This document shows, in pieces, positions 1 through 12,141 of a stretch of DNA of 64,000 nt; the first letter of the stretch is position 1; every line of letters begins with the position of its first letter. The notes under the pieces are model-generated. The model made no database searches and was not told the DNA's origin. It saw nothing but the letters and a program-made list of their open reading frames with translations. A program made the position numbers and the translations under genes. The DNA comes from Morinoia aosen (Eukaryota; Arthropoda; Malacostraca; Amphipoda; Talitridae), in the NCBI GenBank assembly GCA_030386875.1, contig CM059559.1:61580392-61644391 (forward strand), written 5' to 3'.

Positions 1-397
1 CAGTTGTACATCAGTTGGTACCCAGAAAAACGATTACTCCCACATAGCACCAAAATTTTTACATCCCAAAATCATTTGGATATCATCTACATAGGGCTTT
101 TCCTAAAGTAACACGGAACAAAAGTACTATTGTGCTACGCCGCAATACAGAGATTAGACCTAGGAATAAGGTTTTAAAAAAAATGCACTATGCTTCCAAA
201 TAAAAAGTACGAGGGATGAGTAATCAAGTAGGAACTGCTCTACTGATTACAATCTTGATCAGTTCCAAAAATTTATTTGAAACCTTTTCTCAAGGCAGCA
301 GCTTTACGGGGAGAATGATGTGCAGCAACCTTACCAGCGCAGTACCGCCTTACTGAGCACCAGAGCACCACAAAAGACGAGGAAGAGAAGGCCTCAC
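1..397. other. Tetraspanin intron, no gene seen
   Basis: Sequence downstream of the exon at 398-532 on the minus strand. I looked for the remaining tetraspanin exons (last loop cysteines, fourth membrane span) and found none here, so they are probably off the window. Confidence 0.4.
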
Positions 398-532
398 CCC
401 TTGACTCCAGGAGAGGCAGCAGGAGTGGGGCACACCACAGCGCTCAGGGCTCGGGTTGGACTCAGAGCAATTGAAGTATTCGTTCTGGTTCCAGTCTAGG
501 TAGCCGTCAGAGGTCATCCCGCAGCAGCCAAC
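398..532 (-). CDS. Tetraspanin (TspanC8-type), large extracellular loop exon
   Basis: Internal coding exon of 45 codons on the minus strand. An acceptor (…GTGTACAG) lies just before it and a donor (GTGAGG) just after it at 397-392. It encodes the tetraspanin signature CCG (codons 3-5), a DW motif, an NCS glycosylation sequon and CGVPHSCC (codons 32-39). These are the disulfide-forming cysteines of the large extracellular loop of a four-pass membrane protein. The CGVPxSCC pattern is typical of the TspanC8 subgroup, known to escort ADAM10/Kuzbanian metalloproteases; that role is inferred from family membership. It follows the exon at 10828-11001 in phase 0. The rest of the loop and the fourth membrane span are not seen and should lie beyond position 1. 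The exon is too short to stand out as an open frame and is recognised by motif and splice sites. Confidence 0.88.
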
Positions 533-914
533 CTGTACACCATCAAAACATATTCTGTGACTGGAAAGATTTATAATGGAGAATTTGATGGGACATACGG
601 GACATGAATACCATGAACTATCAATTAGGTGCGTCGGAAGCTGTGATGAATTATGGCTCTTGTCACCTTAAGGACAGCGTCCCCCATTGAGATCGAGGAT
701 TTTGAGACCATTTGAGTAACAGAAATTTTTGCTGCAATATGAAATGTAGGTCAGATACATCCTGTGAAAAAATGAGACTCATACGTTCACTCGTTCGCCC
801 GCTACGGGAGTTTGAAGAATGGGGGGAGGGGAAGTGGTATTTTATCATGTTACACCTCCTCGTTGGTACTTTCTTCACGGCGCGATGTTGCTATATTATC
901 TCCTATGTCTGTTT

Positions 915-1849
915 TGGAGCTAATTTTTTTCTGTGGTTCTCTTTATTTTTTCATCGTCGTTTCAGTCATTTTGCTCTCTTTTAATAGGCGTGATTAAGAT
1001 CACAATTATTATATTTTAGATTACAAAGACGTTTCAGTGTCTGAATTATAATTAATGAGCATATAAATTGCAAATCAAATTAAATGGTAGCGTGATGAAA
1101 TATATATCCAACAGCTTCGACAACTTTTCTCCTATATAACGGGAAATTTATAAGGCGTTGACATCAATCGTTTATTCCCTAATCTCGACACTGAAAATGA
1201 CACATTTAATGGAAAGAATTTAACGCACCTAATTTTACAATACAGAAAAACTCCTATATAAACCTATGCACAGGGAGGATCAGTACGAACATGCTAAATG
1301 GGAATATGCACAGAATAGAACTCATCTTAGTTGTTGTTGACTCCAGGATGATGACTAACGAGTGCTCCGTGACTGCTTAGATTTACGTTAAAGAGATGTA
1401 CGTAATTTACACTGGTTCACATTATAAAGCAAGGACAGAACCAAGCCCGAAGGCTGGTTGACTTATGGACAGCAGCTTCTCTCTGTGGCAGCTCGGTGTT
1501 CTATGATGAAGATCTGATCCCTCCTAACTCTCGGTCTTCCCTTAAATAGGGATAATATCCGTTAAAATTGCCGCCGCTGATTGAGTCATCTAACGGTCAT
1601 GATACGCAGCTACAGTTTCCGTTGGTGGCTCTTGCCATGCTGTCGTCAGGCGAGCCGCAGTTGCTACCCGGACTCCGGAGTGCTGAGCTTGCAGTTTTGA
1701 CAGTTAATGTTGTTCTTGAGGTCGATGCGAAGTGGTCAAATGAGTAATCCGCCAGCGACCTCCGCATTCCTCAGGCTGATTCGTATCATTTCGAATTATT
1801 GAGGCGTCCCTCCTTTCGAAAGATCGTTACGTCGTGGTAGATCACGACA
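915..1849. repeat. 935-bp direct repeat, copy 1 (LTR-like)
   Basis: Almost identical to 4781-5714 over its whole length; the few differences include one extra T in the early T-run. It begins TGGAGCTA and ends CACGACA, so it has TG…CA ends as LTRs do. The flanks, 910-914 TGTTT and 5715-5719 TGTCT, match at four of five positions and could be a decayed target-site duplication. I see no TGG primer-binding site directly after it, so calling it an LTR is an inference. Confidence 0.6.
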
Positions 1850-4780
1850 AATCTCCGCGTCGTCATTCAAAAGATTCGATCTCCTGATCGACGATGGTTC
1901 CATACAGTATTTACGTGCAGACGTATGCTGACGAAAGGATCAGTTCTTTTTTATAATCTCCACATAGTCCATCCGAGGCGATCTGAAGGCGGCGTTAAAC
2001 TGGATTTGTTCATCTCTCGAACTCTGAAACGGAGTCTTCAAACAAGGCTACGTCCTACGTACGTTTTTGGCAAACGATGGTCCCCGCAGAGACGTTGCGA
2101 AGGCTCCTTCAGCACGCAGAATATCTCTAGAAGATATTCAATGGAGTAAAAATTCCATTAAGAAATGACGCGGAGCACGTAGAGCTCCGGTTGCCTCGAT
2201 TGCACCCAGTTTGCATCCATATAGGAAAGATAAAGATCTTCGTAATCTCTGTTTCGAGGAACATCTTCAAACCGTGCTTCGTCATACACGATCTCTTTTT
2301 AGGACGGGATTTGATTCATACAACCATGAGGTCATGTCGAATTGTCGCTGGAAGATACCCAATAATCTTCGCCGTAGTTGTTTTCTTCTTCATCCGTGTG
2401 TTGGTAGATCCTGGAGCTTCGATGCCGCATTGGATTCCTTCCTCTTCTCACCGGATGCTGTCTAGACCGAAGCCAGCTGTTTTTACGTTGGGCCCATCGT
2501 AGTACGGGTGAGAGTAGCTGCAGCTGCTGTTGTTGTTGTTACTGTCCGTACGCTGCGTCGACACTTTGCGGACCACGTGAACGTGAAGCCTGCCATGTGT
2601 GTGGGCTGCGGCGGTGTGCTCGTGGCAGCCACACCGTGGACAGCAGCTGAAATTTTTAGTTTTGGTTATTTGGTGGTCTCGTTATTTCATTCGTTCCAGA
2701 CACGCTTCCATTCCCATACACATCCCAGCATCTCACTTCATACTATCCTCTTTGTGCTCACATAAGGGCACACAGAACTTAACCTATTTTACTCCATTAT
2801 TTGTAAATGACATTATATCCTAAATTTGATCCTCAGCGAGAGAAAACAGAATTTTCTAGTGGTACATTCACGTTAAGTATGTTATAACCTAAATAATTCG
2901 CAGCAAGAGAAATAGAACTTATCTAGTAATACATTCACGTTAAGTACGTTATAACCTAAATTATTCGCAGCAAGAGAAATAGAATTTATCTAGTAGTACA
3001 TTCACGTTGAGTACGTTATAACCTAAATGATTCGCAGCATGATAAATAGAATTTATCTAGTAGTACATTCACGTTGAGTATGTTATAACCTAAATGATTC
3101 ACAGCAAGAGAAATAGAATTTATGTAGTAGTACATTCACGTTGAGTACGTCAAATGACAATGTACTCCTGCGATTAAATTAATATCAAGCGTATGTCTAT
3201 AATGATCGATTTTACATTTCACAAATTCCCTCATCCTAATGTTGAGATAATTTAATATATCAAGACGTCCTTTTCATGAAGGAATATTTTGATGGGCATG
3301 AAGTATAATTATTTAAATCGTGAAAAAAAAATTTTATGTAACATGTAAATTCAAAATTTTAAATGGGATTAATAAAATTACTGTATATTCACGTTACTTA
3401 TCTATCATATCTTTATATATTACAGCAAATCTAAAGCGTTAAGCATCATATTCTCAGTTGAAATTCTACACATCAGTTTCTTAAAACCACAGCAAGGCTA
3501 CTGCTGTGCGAAGCAGAGTGCTCCAGAGGAAGTCATTAATCTTTGAAATGCAGTAATGTAGAGCGATAAGGAATTGTAAGAGAGAGAGGGCGTTAGTCAC
3601 TGAAGGTAGCAAGCCAGGCCGAGGTTGTTTTCAAAATAGTAAGCTTAATGCATCCGGGCTCGGGTTCATGCCTGATATTACACAGCCAGAGACCTAGCTC
3701 AAGTCCTGAACCTAGCTTTCCCCTCATTACATCTGAACAGTCATTTATTCACGCTGAAACGTTCACTATAACATGGTGAATTCATGGTAAAATAATGCAT
3801 TGTAATTATAATTAGACACACATCAAAATGAAATACTATGGAACATTCTTTGCATGAGCACTATTTGATATATATGTATTTTTTCAACCTTGAAGAATAA
3901 TCTCAATCGCACTAATATTATTCTGATTGAATGAAATTTTACCTCTAAAATGAATTTCGTTTAGCGTTTTAAATATGATTGAATTTCAATTAGATATTTT
4001 ATTGAATGTAATCATTTAACTTAAATTAAAGAAAGTTTCAATTTATTCATGAAATTTTTAAAGGTGTCATTTGGTATATAGAAATTTGAATTCAAATTTA
4101 GATGTCACCAGTTAAATATTCAACATAAATTGGGAAATTTGAGGAATCTACAGCAATCGTTGTTGTCTGGGCACTCGGAAAACAAAATTTTCTAGGGTTG
4201 GTTGCACAGTAGAATGGTAAAATGTTACCACGTCATATCCTAAATCTCACATAATCAAATCATTGAAGTGCAGTTATTCCACGTTATAATTATTTGAATG
4301 ATTTGAGATGTCAAATTGGCATTTAGTAATTGAATGTTTTCAGATCAAAAAATACATTTACATCATCAGATTCAACCAAATCCAACGGTTTAACATATTA
4401 AAAGAAGTCACTCGTAATGATCACTACACATCTACTAATGGTTGACATATAAATAAAGTTTTAATTAGGTATTGAGGCAAGTTCACACGTACATTGAATT
4501 AATATATGCATGGTAAATAATTAAGGCAAGGTTCACATGTAAAATTATAAATGCTAATAGATCCGAGACATTAGGTATACCACATGGTTAAATACATAAT
4601 TAAATACATAAGAAACGGGTTTAATTTGAGATGCGTTATCGAATCTGTTAGAGATTAAAATATTCAATTTTATTGTGGTAAGGCTCGAGCTTTAATTATT
4701 TATTTCGGAGGGAGTGAGCAAGGGAAATTTATACTTTTACACGAATAAAATATCCCCCACCGCTAGCCGCCATTTTGTTA
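1850..4780. other. Interior between the 935-bp repeats, no intact gene
   Basis: 2.9 kb with only short frames. One frame at 2191-2502 (+) contains FKPCFVIHDLFLGRDLI, which faintly resembles the end of a retropepsin (…LGRDF), but this is weak. The rest is a 67-bp tandem array and AT-rich sequence. If the flanking repeats are LTRs, this would be a large non-autonomous (LARD-like) element. Confidence 0.35.
2819..3150. repeat. 67-bp tandem repeat, about five copies
   Basis: Units start CCTAAAT(N)ATTCGCAGCA and contain AGAGAAATAGAA, TACATTCACGTT and GTACGTTATAA. Successive units differ at only a few positions; the first and last are the most diverged. Confidence 0.85.
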
Positions 4781-5714
4781 TGGAGCTATTTTTTTCTGTG
4801 GTTCTCTTTATTTTTTCATCGTCGTTTCAGCCATTTTGCTCTCTTTTAATAGGCGTGATTAAGATCACAATTATTTTATTTTAGATTACAAAGACGTTTC
4901 AGTGTCTGAATTATAATTAATGAGCATATAAATTGCAAATCAAATTAAATGGTAGCGTGATGAAATATATATCCAACAGCTTCGACAACTTTTCTCCTAT
5001 ATAACGGGAAATTTATAAGGCGTTGACATCAATCGTTTATTCCCTAATCTCGACACTGAAAATGACACATTTAATGGAAAGAATTTAACGCACCTAATTT
5101 TACAATACAGATAAACTCCTATATAAACCTATGCACAGGGAGGATCAGTACGAACATGCTAAATGGGAATATGCACAGAATAGAACTCATCTTAGTTGTT
5201 GTTGACTCCAGGATGATGACTAACGAGTGCTCCGTGACTGCTTAGATTTACGTTAAAGAGATGTACGTAATTTACACTGGTTCACATTATAAAGCAAGGA
5301 CAGAACCAAGCCCGAAGGCTGGTTGACTTATGGACAGCAGCTTCTCTCTGTGGCAGCTCGGTGTTCTATGATGAAGATCTGATCCCTCCTAACTCTCGGT
5401 CTTCCCTTAAATAGGGATAATATCCGTTAAAATTGCCGCCGCTGATTGAGTCATCTAACGGTCATGATACGCAGCTACAGTTTCCGTTGGTGGCTCTTGC
5501 CATGCTGTCGTCAGGCGAGCCGCAGTTGCTACCCGGACTCCGGAGTGCTGAGCTTGCAGTTTTGACAGTTAATGTTGTTCTTGAGGTCGATGCGAAGTGG
5601 TCAAATGAGTAATCCGCCAGCGACCTCCGCATTCCTCAGGCTGATTCGTATCATTTCGAATTATTGAGGCGTCCCTCCTTTCGAAAGATCGTTACGTCGT
5701 GGTAGATCACGACA
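4781..5714. repeat. 935-bp direct repeat, copy 2 (LTR-like)
   Basis: Second copy of the 915-1849 unit in the same orientation, 3.87 kb downstream. Shared sequence starts at TGGAGCT and stops exactly at CACGACA. No clear polypurine tract precedes it. High identity between the copies implies recent duplication or insertion. Confidence 0.6.
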
Positions 5715-5860
5715 TGTCTCTGTATTACTCTATAATGATTTCAGGGGTCTAACCTGAACCAAAAATTTGTAAAAATTTTCAATTCAAATTATCTACATGT
5801 TTTTGTTTTGCTTATAATGAAAACCTTGGACTTTGGGGTTTAAAAATCCTTCTTCTCCAA

Positions 5861-6127
5861 CAGTTTTTGAGCTACAGTGATGATTCTAGTTTCATAGGAT
5901 GCGGAAAGACAAAGGCTTTTATAGAAACTCAGAAATTTTCACAATTACTTTTTGTTCATAAGTTATGACGTCATAAATCCGCATTTTGTCAGAAACAGTT
6001 TGCTCTCAAATTTTTTCATTTTTTTATTTAAAACTGGAAATTAGGGGTATACATTTTAGGTTTCTATAAAAGCCCTTGTCTTCCCGCATTCAATGATACT
6101 AAAATCATCACTGTAGCTCAAAAACTG
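5861..6127. repeat. Inverted repeat, ~70-bp arms
   Basis: The left arm starts CAGTTTTTGAGCTACAGTGA and the right arm ends with its complement (TCACTGTAGCTCAAAAACTG). The loop is about 130 bp. Probably the core of a foldback MITE. Confidence 0.65.
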
Positions 6128-6318
6128 TTAGACAAAAAGCATTTTAACCTTCCCCCCCACAAAAAATATCGTTTTCTTTGATTTCCCATTTTCTTTTGAA
6201 GAAAATCCCATTTTTTTCATAGAAGATAAACGATTCCAGATCGCATTTCCTATCAGTATACCAAATTTCATTGCTCTAGGTTCAATAATAAAAAAAAAAC
6301 GTATGTGGGACGCTCTCC

Positions 6319-7612
6319 TTAACCCTTTAAAGGGGATCATCCGGGGGCCCTTGGGGGCCCTTGCGATGTCATGGTCATTTTGCATGTTTTTGTTGTAGAA
6401 GGACCCTTAGTTGGTGGACTATTCGTTCCTAAAATTTTATGGCGCTACGACAATAATTCCCCCCCTCCCCGAGGGGGGGGGGGTTTTGGGGTGAAGGGAC
6501 CATAATATTTCAATTTTCCCGATTTTGACCCCATATAAAAAGAGAACAAATGGGAAATAGAAAAAAAGCCGAATGTGAGTGTGTTAGAAATGTTCCAAGG
6601 ATTCTAAAACTGCATTTGTTTTTGTTCTAGCATCAAAGCTGAAGGAGGAGTCCCATTTTGAAATATTAATATTAGTGAAATATCAATACCTAAAAACCAA
6701 TTTGTCAAATTTTTGCAAAATCTAAGGGCTGAATCAAAAAAATTAATAGAATCAATTGTGTTTCTTTTCAAAGGTTACATATCACAATTCACAGTTTGAA
6801 TATGAAGTTATGTATGGAAAGTATCGAAATAAAAATTAAAACTGCATTCAATTACATCAATTGTTCATTATATTACACTTCAACACAAAATTTTTTTTTG
6901 CTTATACCCAACACTTCGAATTTTCAACATTCATCCTGGGACTAGTTCTCGAGTTTTGATGCTAGAACAAATCCAAAGACAGTTTTAGAATCCTTGGAAC
7001 ATTTCTAACAAACGTTCGCTCTGTTCATTTTCAAATTCGAATTTTTTGAAGAAATATATAGCTCTAAACCCCAAAAAATTGTTGATTTTTGAATGTTCCA
7101 AAAAATTTGAAAAAATAGACAAAATTTGAATTTGAAAATAAACAGAACGAACGTTTGTTAGAAATGTTCCAAGGGTTCTAAAACTGTCTTTCTTTTTGTT
7201 CTAGCATCAAAACTGAAGGAGGAGTCCCAATTTGAAAAATATATCAAAAACACATTTTTCGTCGAAAAAAAAAACTAAGGCCTAAATCGAAAAAATGGCA
7301 TGATTAGAAAAGGTTTACTTTCACTAAAGACATATACTGGCCAATTTTCAAACGAATCGGACGAAAAAAGGTCTCAAACCCGGATGATCCCCTTAACGCC
7401 GAAGCAGACTGTACGGTCCTAGTTCGAAAATAGCCTCAATATACTGTATTTCTCGTAAAATAAGTTCCTTGATGTTTTTTTTGGACTGCACTGTCAAGTG
7501 GCAGTTCCTTCCTCATCGTTAAATCGATAAATATCTGATGCCGGTGCCAGTTTAATGATGGTGGTTGTGATAACGGTAACATGAGTAGAAAATGTGGACG
7601 TTAAAGGGTTAA
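6319..7612. mobile_element. piggyBac-type MITE, interrupted by a second element
   Basis: Bounded by TTAA (6319-6322 and 7609-7612). The outer ends are CCCTTTAA… and …TTAAAGGG, matching the complete MITE at 22005-22233; both also share GACTGTACGGTCCT and GTTGTGATAACGGTAA. Here the 5' end is broken after CCCTTTAA by the insertion at 6331-7393, after which CGCCGAAGCAG resumes. Confidence 0.7.
6331..7393. mobile_element. 1.06-kb non-autonomous DNA element nested in a TTAA MITE
   Basis: Perfect 15-bp terminal inverted repeats AGGGGATCATCCGGG / CCCGGATGATCCCCT. The flanking TAA (or TTAA sharing one base) is duplicated from the host MITE. Inside, a ~75-bp segment (AGAAATGTTCCAAG…TTCTAGCATCAAA) occurs three times, twice direct and once inverted. 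No transposase frame. The TTAA-like target suggests piggyBac-type mobilisation. Confidence 0.7.
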
Positions 7613-7739
7613 GTGCTTACATTCTCAGGTGGCCAAACCTCACAAGCCAACAGCCACCGCATCCACTACAAGTTTTACATCTTTCTTATCCCTTCTACAC
7701 TCTGACATTAAATTACATTAGATTACTAGTAGAAAGAGC

Positions 7740-7950
7740 AGGATTAAAAGAAGTTCATAAAACAAGATGAAAGTTGACATGCTGAAAGAACGGACAGCAG
7801 TGAACCGAGAAAAGTTCCCAACAAAATAGCTATTTTATTCAAAAAGGCGTACCTAACTTTCAGCACGGAACTTCACATCGTTCTCCGAAAAGCACTAATT
7901 CTTGCTGAAACGTTAGTTATATTACTCCGTGGGGACATTCATGCACAAAA
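7740..7950 (+). repeat. ~215-bp dispersed repeat, copy A
   Basis: Shares AACAAGATGAAA, GGACAGCAGTGAACCGA, TTATT(T)CAA…AAAGG and the ending GGGGACATTC with copies at 8040-8290, 10155-10345 and, inverted, 24185-24400. No tRNA-like head recognised. Confidence 0.5.
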
Positions 7951-8039
7951 TTAGTTTAGAAGTTAGGCAGTTTAAAGAGAGGAAGGCACGATTTAGTATG
8001 GACTTGAAGGAACATGGAATCGATGCACAAAGTGTACAG

Positions 8040-8290
8040 AAACAGTAAGTTGAGAAATAAGTTTATGAAACAAGATGAAAAGAAGAACGTTGTAGGTACT
8101 GAGAAACAGGACAGCAGGGACCTACAAAAAGTTGGTCCGTAGCAAAAACTTAAACCTATTCTACTAAAAAAAAAGGCAGGCCTACCTAACCTTTAGCTCA
8201 GGGGACTCACATATTCCACCATGAAGCGCTAATTCCCACAAACACAATAGTTGTATCCCCCTGAGGGGACATTCACATACAAACAATCAA
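8040..8290 (+). repeat. ~215-bp dispersed repeat, copy B
   Basis: Contains AAACAAGATGAAAAGAAGAACG, AGGCCTACCTAACCTTTAGC and GTATCCCCCTGAGGGG, all matched (inverted) in 24185-24400. Confidence 0.55.
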
Positions 8291-10154
8291 GTTAATTCAT
8301 ATTATGATATCGAAAGCGTCTTAATATAATTGAATGTTTTGTAAAATTTTTGTTCCAGTTGATGTAAACAGCCGAGATTCATGTCAAAACCTGCACAAAG
8401 TAAAAAGCAGAGCACAATTTCGGCTCGTACATCTGATCACTGTGTAATGCAATACACTTTTCTCAAGCATTATGAGGGACCACGCAAATGCAACGGTGCG
8501 CACGTCAGCCTGACTGCTGGGCCCAAAGCCTTCAAGCACCGCCGCTGGCGCCTACCTTCCGGTACACACAGAGACAAAACACAAAAACCGCAGACCACAT
8601 TACATTAGAACAGAGCACAAATGAATGATTTCGTCGTTCACATTTAAAAAATAGGGAACCATAAATAACTTTAGGTATGCATTTCAATAAATGACACTGC
8701 CTGGGCGCATAGAACAAAACAACTTCAGGACGAGAATCCCACCATATTTTGCAACATAAATAAAGGACTGCACAATAGGCACGCATCATCTTCTAAGTAG
8801 GTCGCTGCTGGAGGGAGTGCCCGTGAATACAGGCCGTTAATAGTTACAGTTCCGTCTCGTTCAGCGCGCGCTCCTATTAGGCCGCGCAGCTCTCGCGTAT
8901 GCCACAACATTATGGCAGTTCCTGGCACCCCAACTCTGCTCCAAGTCTTGGGTTCAAAGTCTCTACTTTTTACACACATTTCCAACGATCTCTGAAAAAT
9001 TTGGGAGAACAAGCAACTCGGTCCACTTTTTCATTAATTTCTGCACTTTCTGGTCGAAAATTAATACAATTATGAACCAGCATCATCATTCATGCTGTCA
9101 CGCTGAGGACTGTGGATGTAGCAAATTTAAAAGGTTTCTAACTCTTACAGTCCACAGGTGATGCCAATCCAGGGTTGACAAGTGGGGATAGGCAGGTGAT
9201 ATGCAAGATTGAATTATAATTTCTGGTCATTACAAGCAAGATATGCCTCCAATTAATTCCATTTAAAGTACCGCTAATTACTGAAAGCACACTCATGGAA
9301 AAAACATTTCTACAAACATTGAAGAACAGCCACTTCTTCATACAAAATTATACGTTACAGGAAATAATATTCAGGCACAGGCACCAGTACATTTGTATCA
9401 GCACCCGGAAATGGCCAATTCACCCCCCGACGGGCCCCATGCGCATTGTGGGGAACATTAGAGCAGTAACGTTATTTCCTTTTGTGGTACATTGGGATAT
9501 TGGGAATGTATTTTTGGACGAGATACAAAAAAATGGTTCAATAGTAGTTCACTGTAACCCACTTACTATATTTTGCACTTTTTATTGCAAAGCTCATATG
9601 CTTCAGTTAAACTATATATACCAACATTCTAGAGGTATTTTTAATTTGGTCATGACCTGTTTTGAGTGCATATTGAATTCTACATTTTTATTTACATTGG
9701 AGAAATGAAGGACCGTGGAACGGGCCAGTGGACATTAGATAAAGGCCGTCAGCATTGAGTGTCATGGAAAAGGAAAATGAACTTGGGACACCTGTACGGA
9801 CGTCCGAATAAATTTCAGAAAGATACAAAGAACAACAGCGTGCTGGAAACAAGATAATGCCCCCAGTTCATTTCGTGGAAATTATGAAAACCCAATCATT
9901 CTGGATGACAGAGACAGACACTCTTGGATAAAATTGGAAAAAAGAAAAAGTTGACATTCATCAATGCAAATGGTAACTAGCGAGTTTTGTGAAGGTCCAA
10001 AAACAATTTCTCAAAGGTATTTTAGTTTGGGTCTCCTTAGCCACAAGAAAGTAGTTCTAAAGAGAGGTTGAGGTAGAGCACTATTAAGTCTGGAGTCAAG
10101 AGAACACAGAATCTATGCACAAGGTGTGTCCCACACTAAGTCCAATGCAAATAG
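8291..10154. other. Intronic stretch, nothing assigned
   Basis: Lies inside the large tetraspanin intron. It includes a GC-richer part (8800-8950) with short frames on both strands that match no family I know. I see no splice-bounded tetraspanin exon here. Confidence 0.4.
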
Positions 10155-10345
10155 AAACAGTAGTTGAGGAGAAAGGCCAAAACAAGGTGAAGGTTGATAA
10201 AGAAAGTTAGAAGTGCTGAAGAACAGGACAACAATGAACCGAAAAAACGAAACTAGGTCCTTAACAAAACAAAAAATAGTTTATTTCAACAAAAAGAAGG
10301 CTTCCCCAAATCCAAGCTCGAGGCCTCCTGAGGGTGACAGCGACT
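10155..10345 (+). repeat. ~215-bp dispersed repeat, copy C
   Basis: Shares GGTGAAGGTTGATAAAGAAAG, AGTGCTGAAGAACAGGACA, ATGAACCGAAAAAAC and TTTATTTCAACAAAAAGAAGG with the other copies. Confidence 0.55.
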
Positions 10346-10827
10346 CACTAAAAAATTTGCATCCACTAAGAAACTGTTCAGAAATAGTTGCTCAGTGGAC
10401 CTACAATGAACCTCAGTGGAAACATTTTCTAATATGGGATTAGAAATCTCTATTTCTAATCCAAAGTACATTACTGCCTCAGGTCGGTCACGAGTGATCT
10501 ATCACGCATATTGAAGCTTTCCATTGTCAACTATTTTTAAGCTCTTTTTAACATCCTGATTTTCTGACATTACCAATTTTTTCATTTGATTCTTGGCAAA
10601 AAAAAATCTTCACAAGAAGTTATCAAAAATTGCAAACCAACAAATTTTCTACAGCATCCCTGTCTAGTCATTCCTGCTAGAGTTTGAGATCCACAGCTAG
10701 AACCTCATAACAGGTTGTTCATACTTTTTAGTTCGGATATAATTCAAAATATTGCATTGAAAACCACACTAAGCTGGCACAAATGCACAGGACAAGCATC
10801 AGATTGAGCAAAGAGTGCAGCACTCAC

Positions 10828-11001
10828 CTGCATCTGCAGCATGTCGACGAGATCCTTGGTGTTCTCGCTCTCTCTGTAGTCTTCAATGAGACGCTCAGAC
10901 AGAATCAGCTCGACGATCTCGCGCGACTTCCACGGAAACACGAGGAAGGCAATGGCTATGATCAGCTCCAGGATCAGGAATATAGTCACGCTCCAGAAGT
11001 A
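10828..11001 (-). CDS. Tetraspanin, third transmembrane exon
   Basis: Minus-strand internal exon of exactly 58 codons, phase 0 at both ends. It is bounded by an acceptor ending TTGCAG (upstream of 11001) and a donor GTGAGTG (10827-10821). It begins YFWSVTIFLILELIIAIAF, a hydrophobic third membrane span. It continues into a charged helical stretch (SERLIEDYRESENTKDLVDMLQ), as expected for the membrane-proximal start of the large extracellular loop. It joins in frame to the exon at 13948-14157, whose end (GALRENLCLLRL) is the conserved cytoplasmic loop between spans 2 and 3. The next exon is 10.3 kb away at 398-532. Confidence 0.9.
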
Positions 11002-11039
11002 CTGCAAGACAACATTACATTATTATTAATATTTTAAAA

Positions 11040-12141
11040 AAGCTTAAAACTCCCTAGCCACAACGCCATCTCATAAAAGCCAGGATAAGGGGCCACTAGG
11101 TATGGACAATAGAAAATGAGAAATTCTGACACAAGATGCATTCCCACACAGGATTTTCTGGATGGGCATGAAAAGGAAGTTAGGAATGAAGAGGAAAAAC
11201 AGGTTAACAAAACTAAAAGTATCAAAGTGAGCACGAAAGTTAGAAGATCAGAGAGCCTGTCTTTAGCTGAGATAACCTGACAGTATCCTCTGGAGGTGCC
11301 GGTTCCCCGGTTAGGACAGACAAATGTAAACAACCTAAACCTAGTGCCCACTGATAGAGGGCAATATCCTTTCCTTAACTTGGCACCACATTAGCTGTGT
11401 AAATTGAAAAAGTGCAATCATTGAAACACAGACTGATAAATACTAAAACAAAATAGAAAATGAAATCAGAAAGGAGCATGGCAGAATCTCTGTTTTTTCA
11501 CCGAGTCCAGTGCCGTCAAATTATCACATGGCAGACACCAAGGCAGCACTGTGAAGAAATTATTTTACTAGCATCACACACTATTTTAGGCCAATTTCTA
11601 CTGTCAACAGACTTTGTTGAGAGAATACTTGAATATTTTTATATTAGTATCAAATCAATACTTGAGGGCTTCTCAGTCCACACACTAGGGCATTGGAAGC
11701 CTTCTAAAACAATGAGCTATTTACAGACCCCTTTTTTACTTTGACTAATTTATGTCAAATATTTTTTTAGACCAATTTGCTGAAATCTTCAGTGTGTTTT
11801 CTAAAAAGAAATTTAATCACTCAATTTTCAGTAATATACATGCCAGCAAGCATCTCAACCTATTCCAGTAAGCACATTTTTGAAATGAGAATTGTTGATG
11901 GTATGGAAAAGCAAGGCAGAATCTCTTTCCACATATAAGGTGCAAACAAGATCCTTGGACTAAGAAATCAACAGTTTTCAATTTGATAGAAAAAGTAACT
12001 TGCACTTCTCATCAATATCTCCACCAAGGGGATCCACATTTCTCTAACCCAAAAGCTTTGAAAATGATCCAGCCACCACTGTGGCATCCTTCTCAATGTG
12101 TGTGATGTTGCACTGTTCTATTGACCAACATTCCTGTTGTA
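11040..12141. other. Intronic stretch, nothing assigned
   Basis: Intron sequence between tetraspanin exons. Short frames only, no recognisable domain; no terminal repeats found. Confidence 0.4.

Noticed and set aside
2191-2502. Retropepsin gene in the 915-5714 interior
   Set aside because: Only a faint LGRD-like resemblance; no DTG/DSG active site in the frame.
8381-9012. Frames on both strands (75 and 95 codons) in a GC-richer part of the tetraspanin intron
   Set aside because: No recognisable domain, no splice-site support for membership in the tetraspanin, and overlapping frames on opposite strands are typical of non-coding DNA of this composition.
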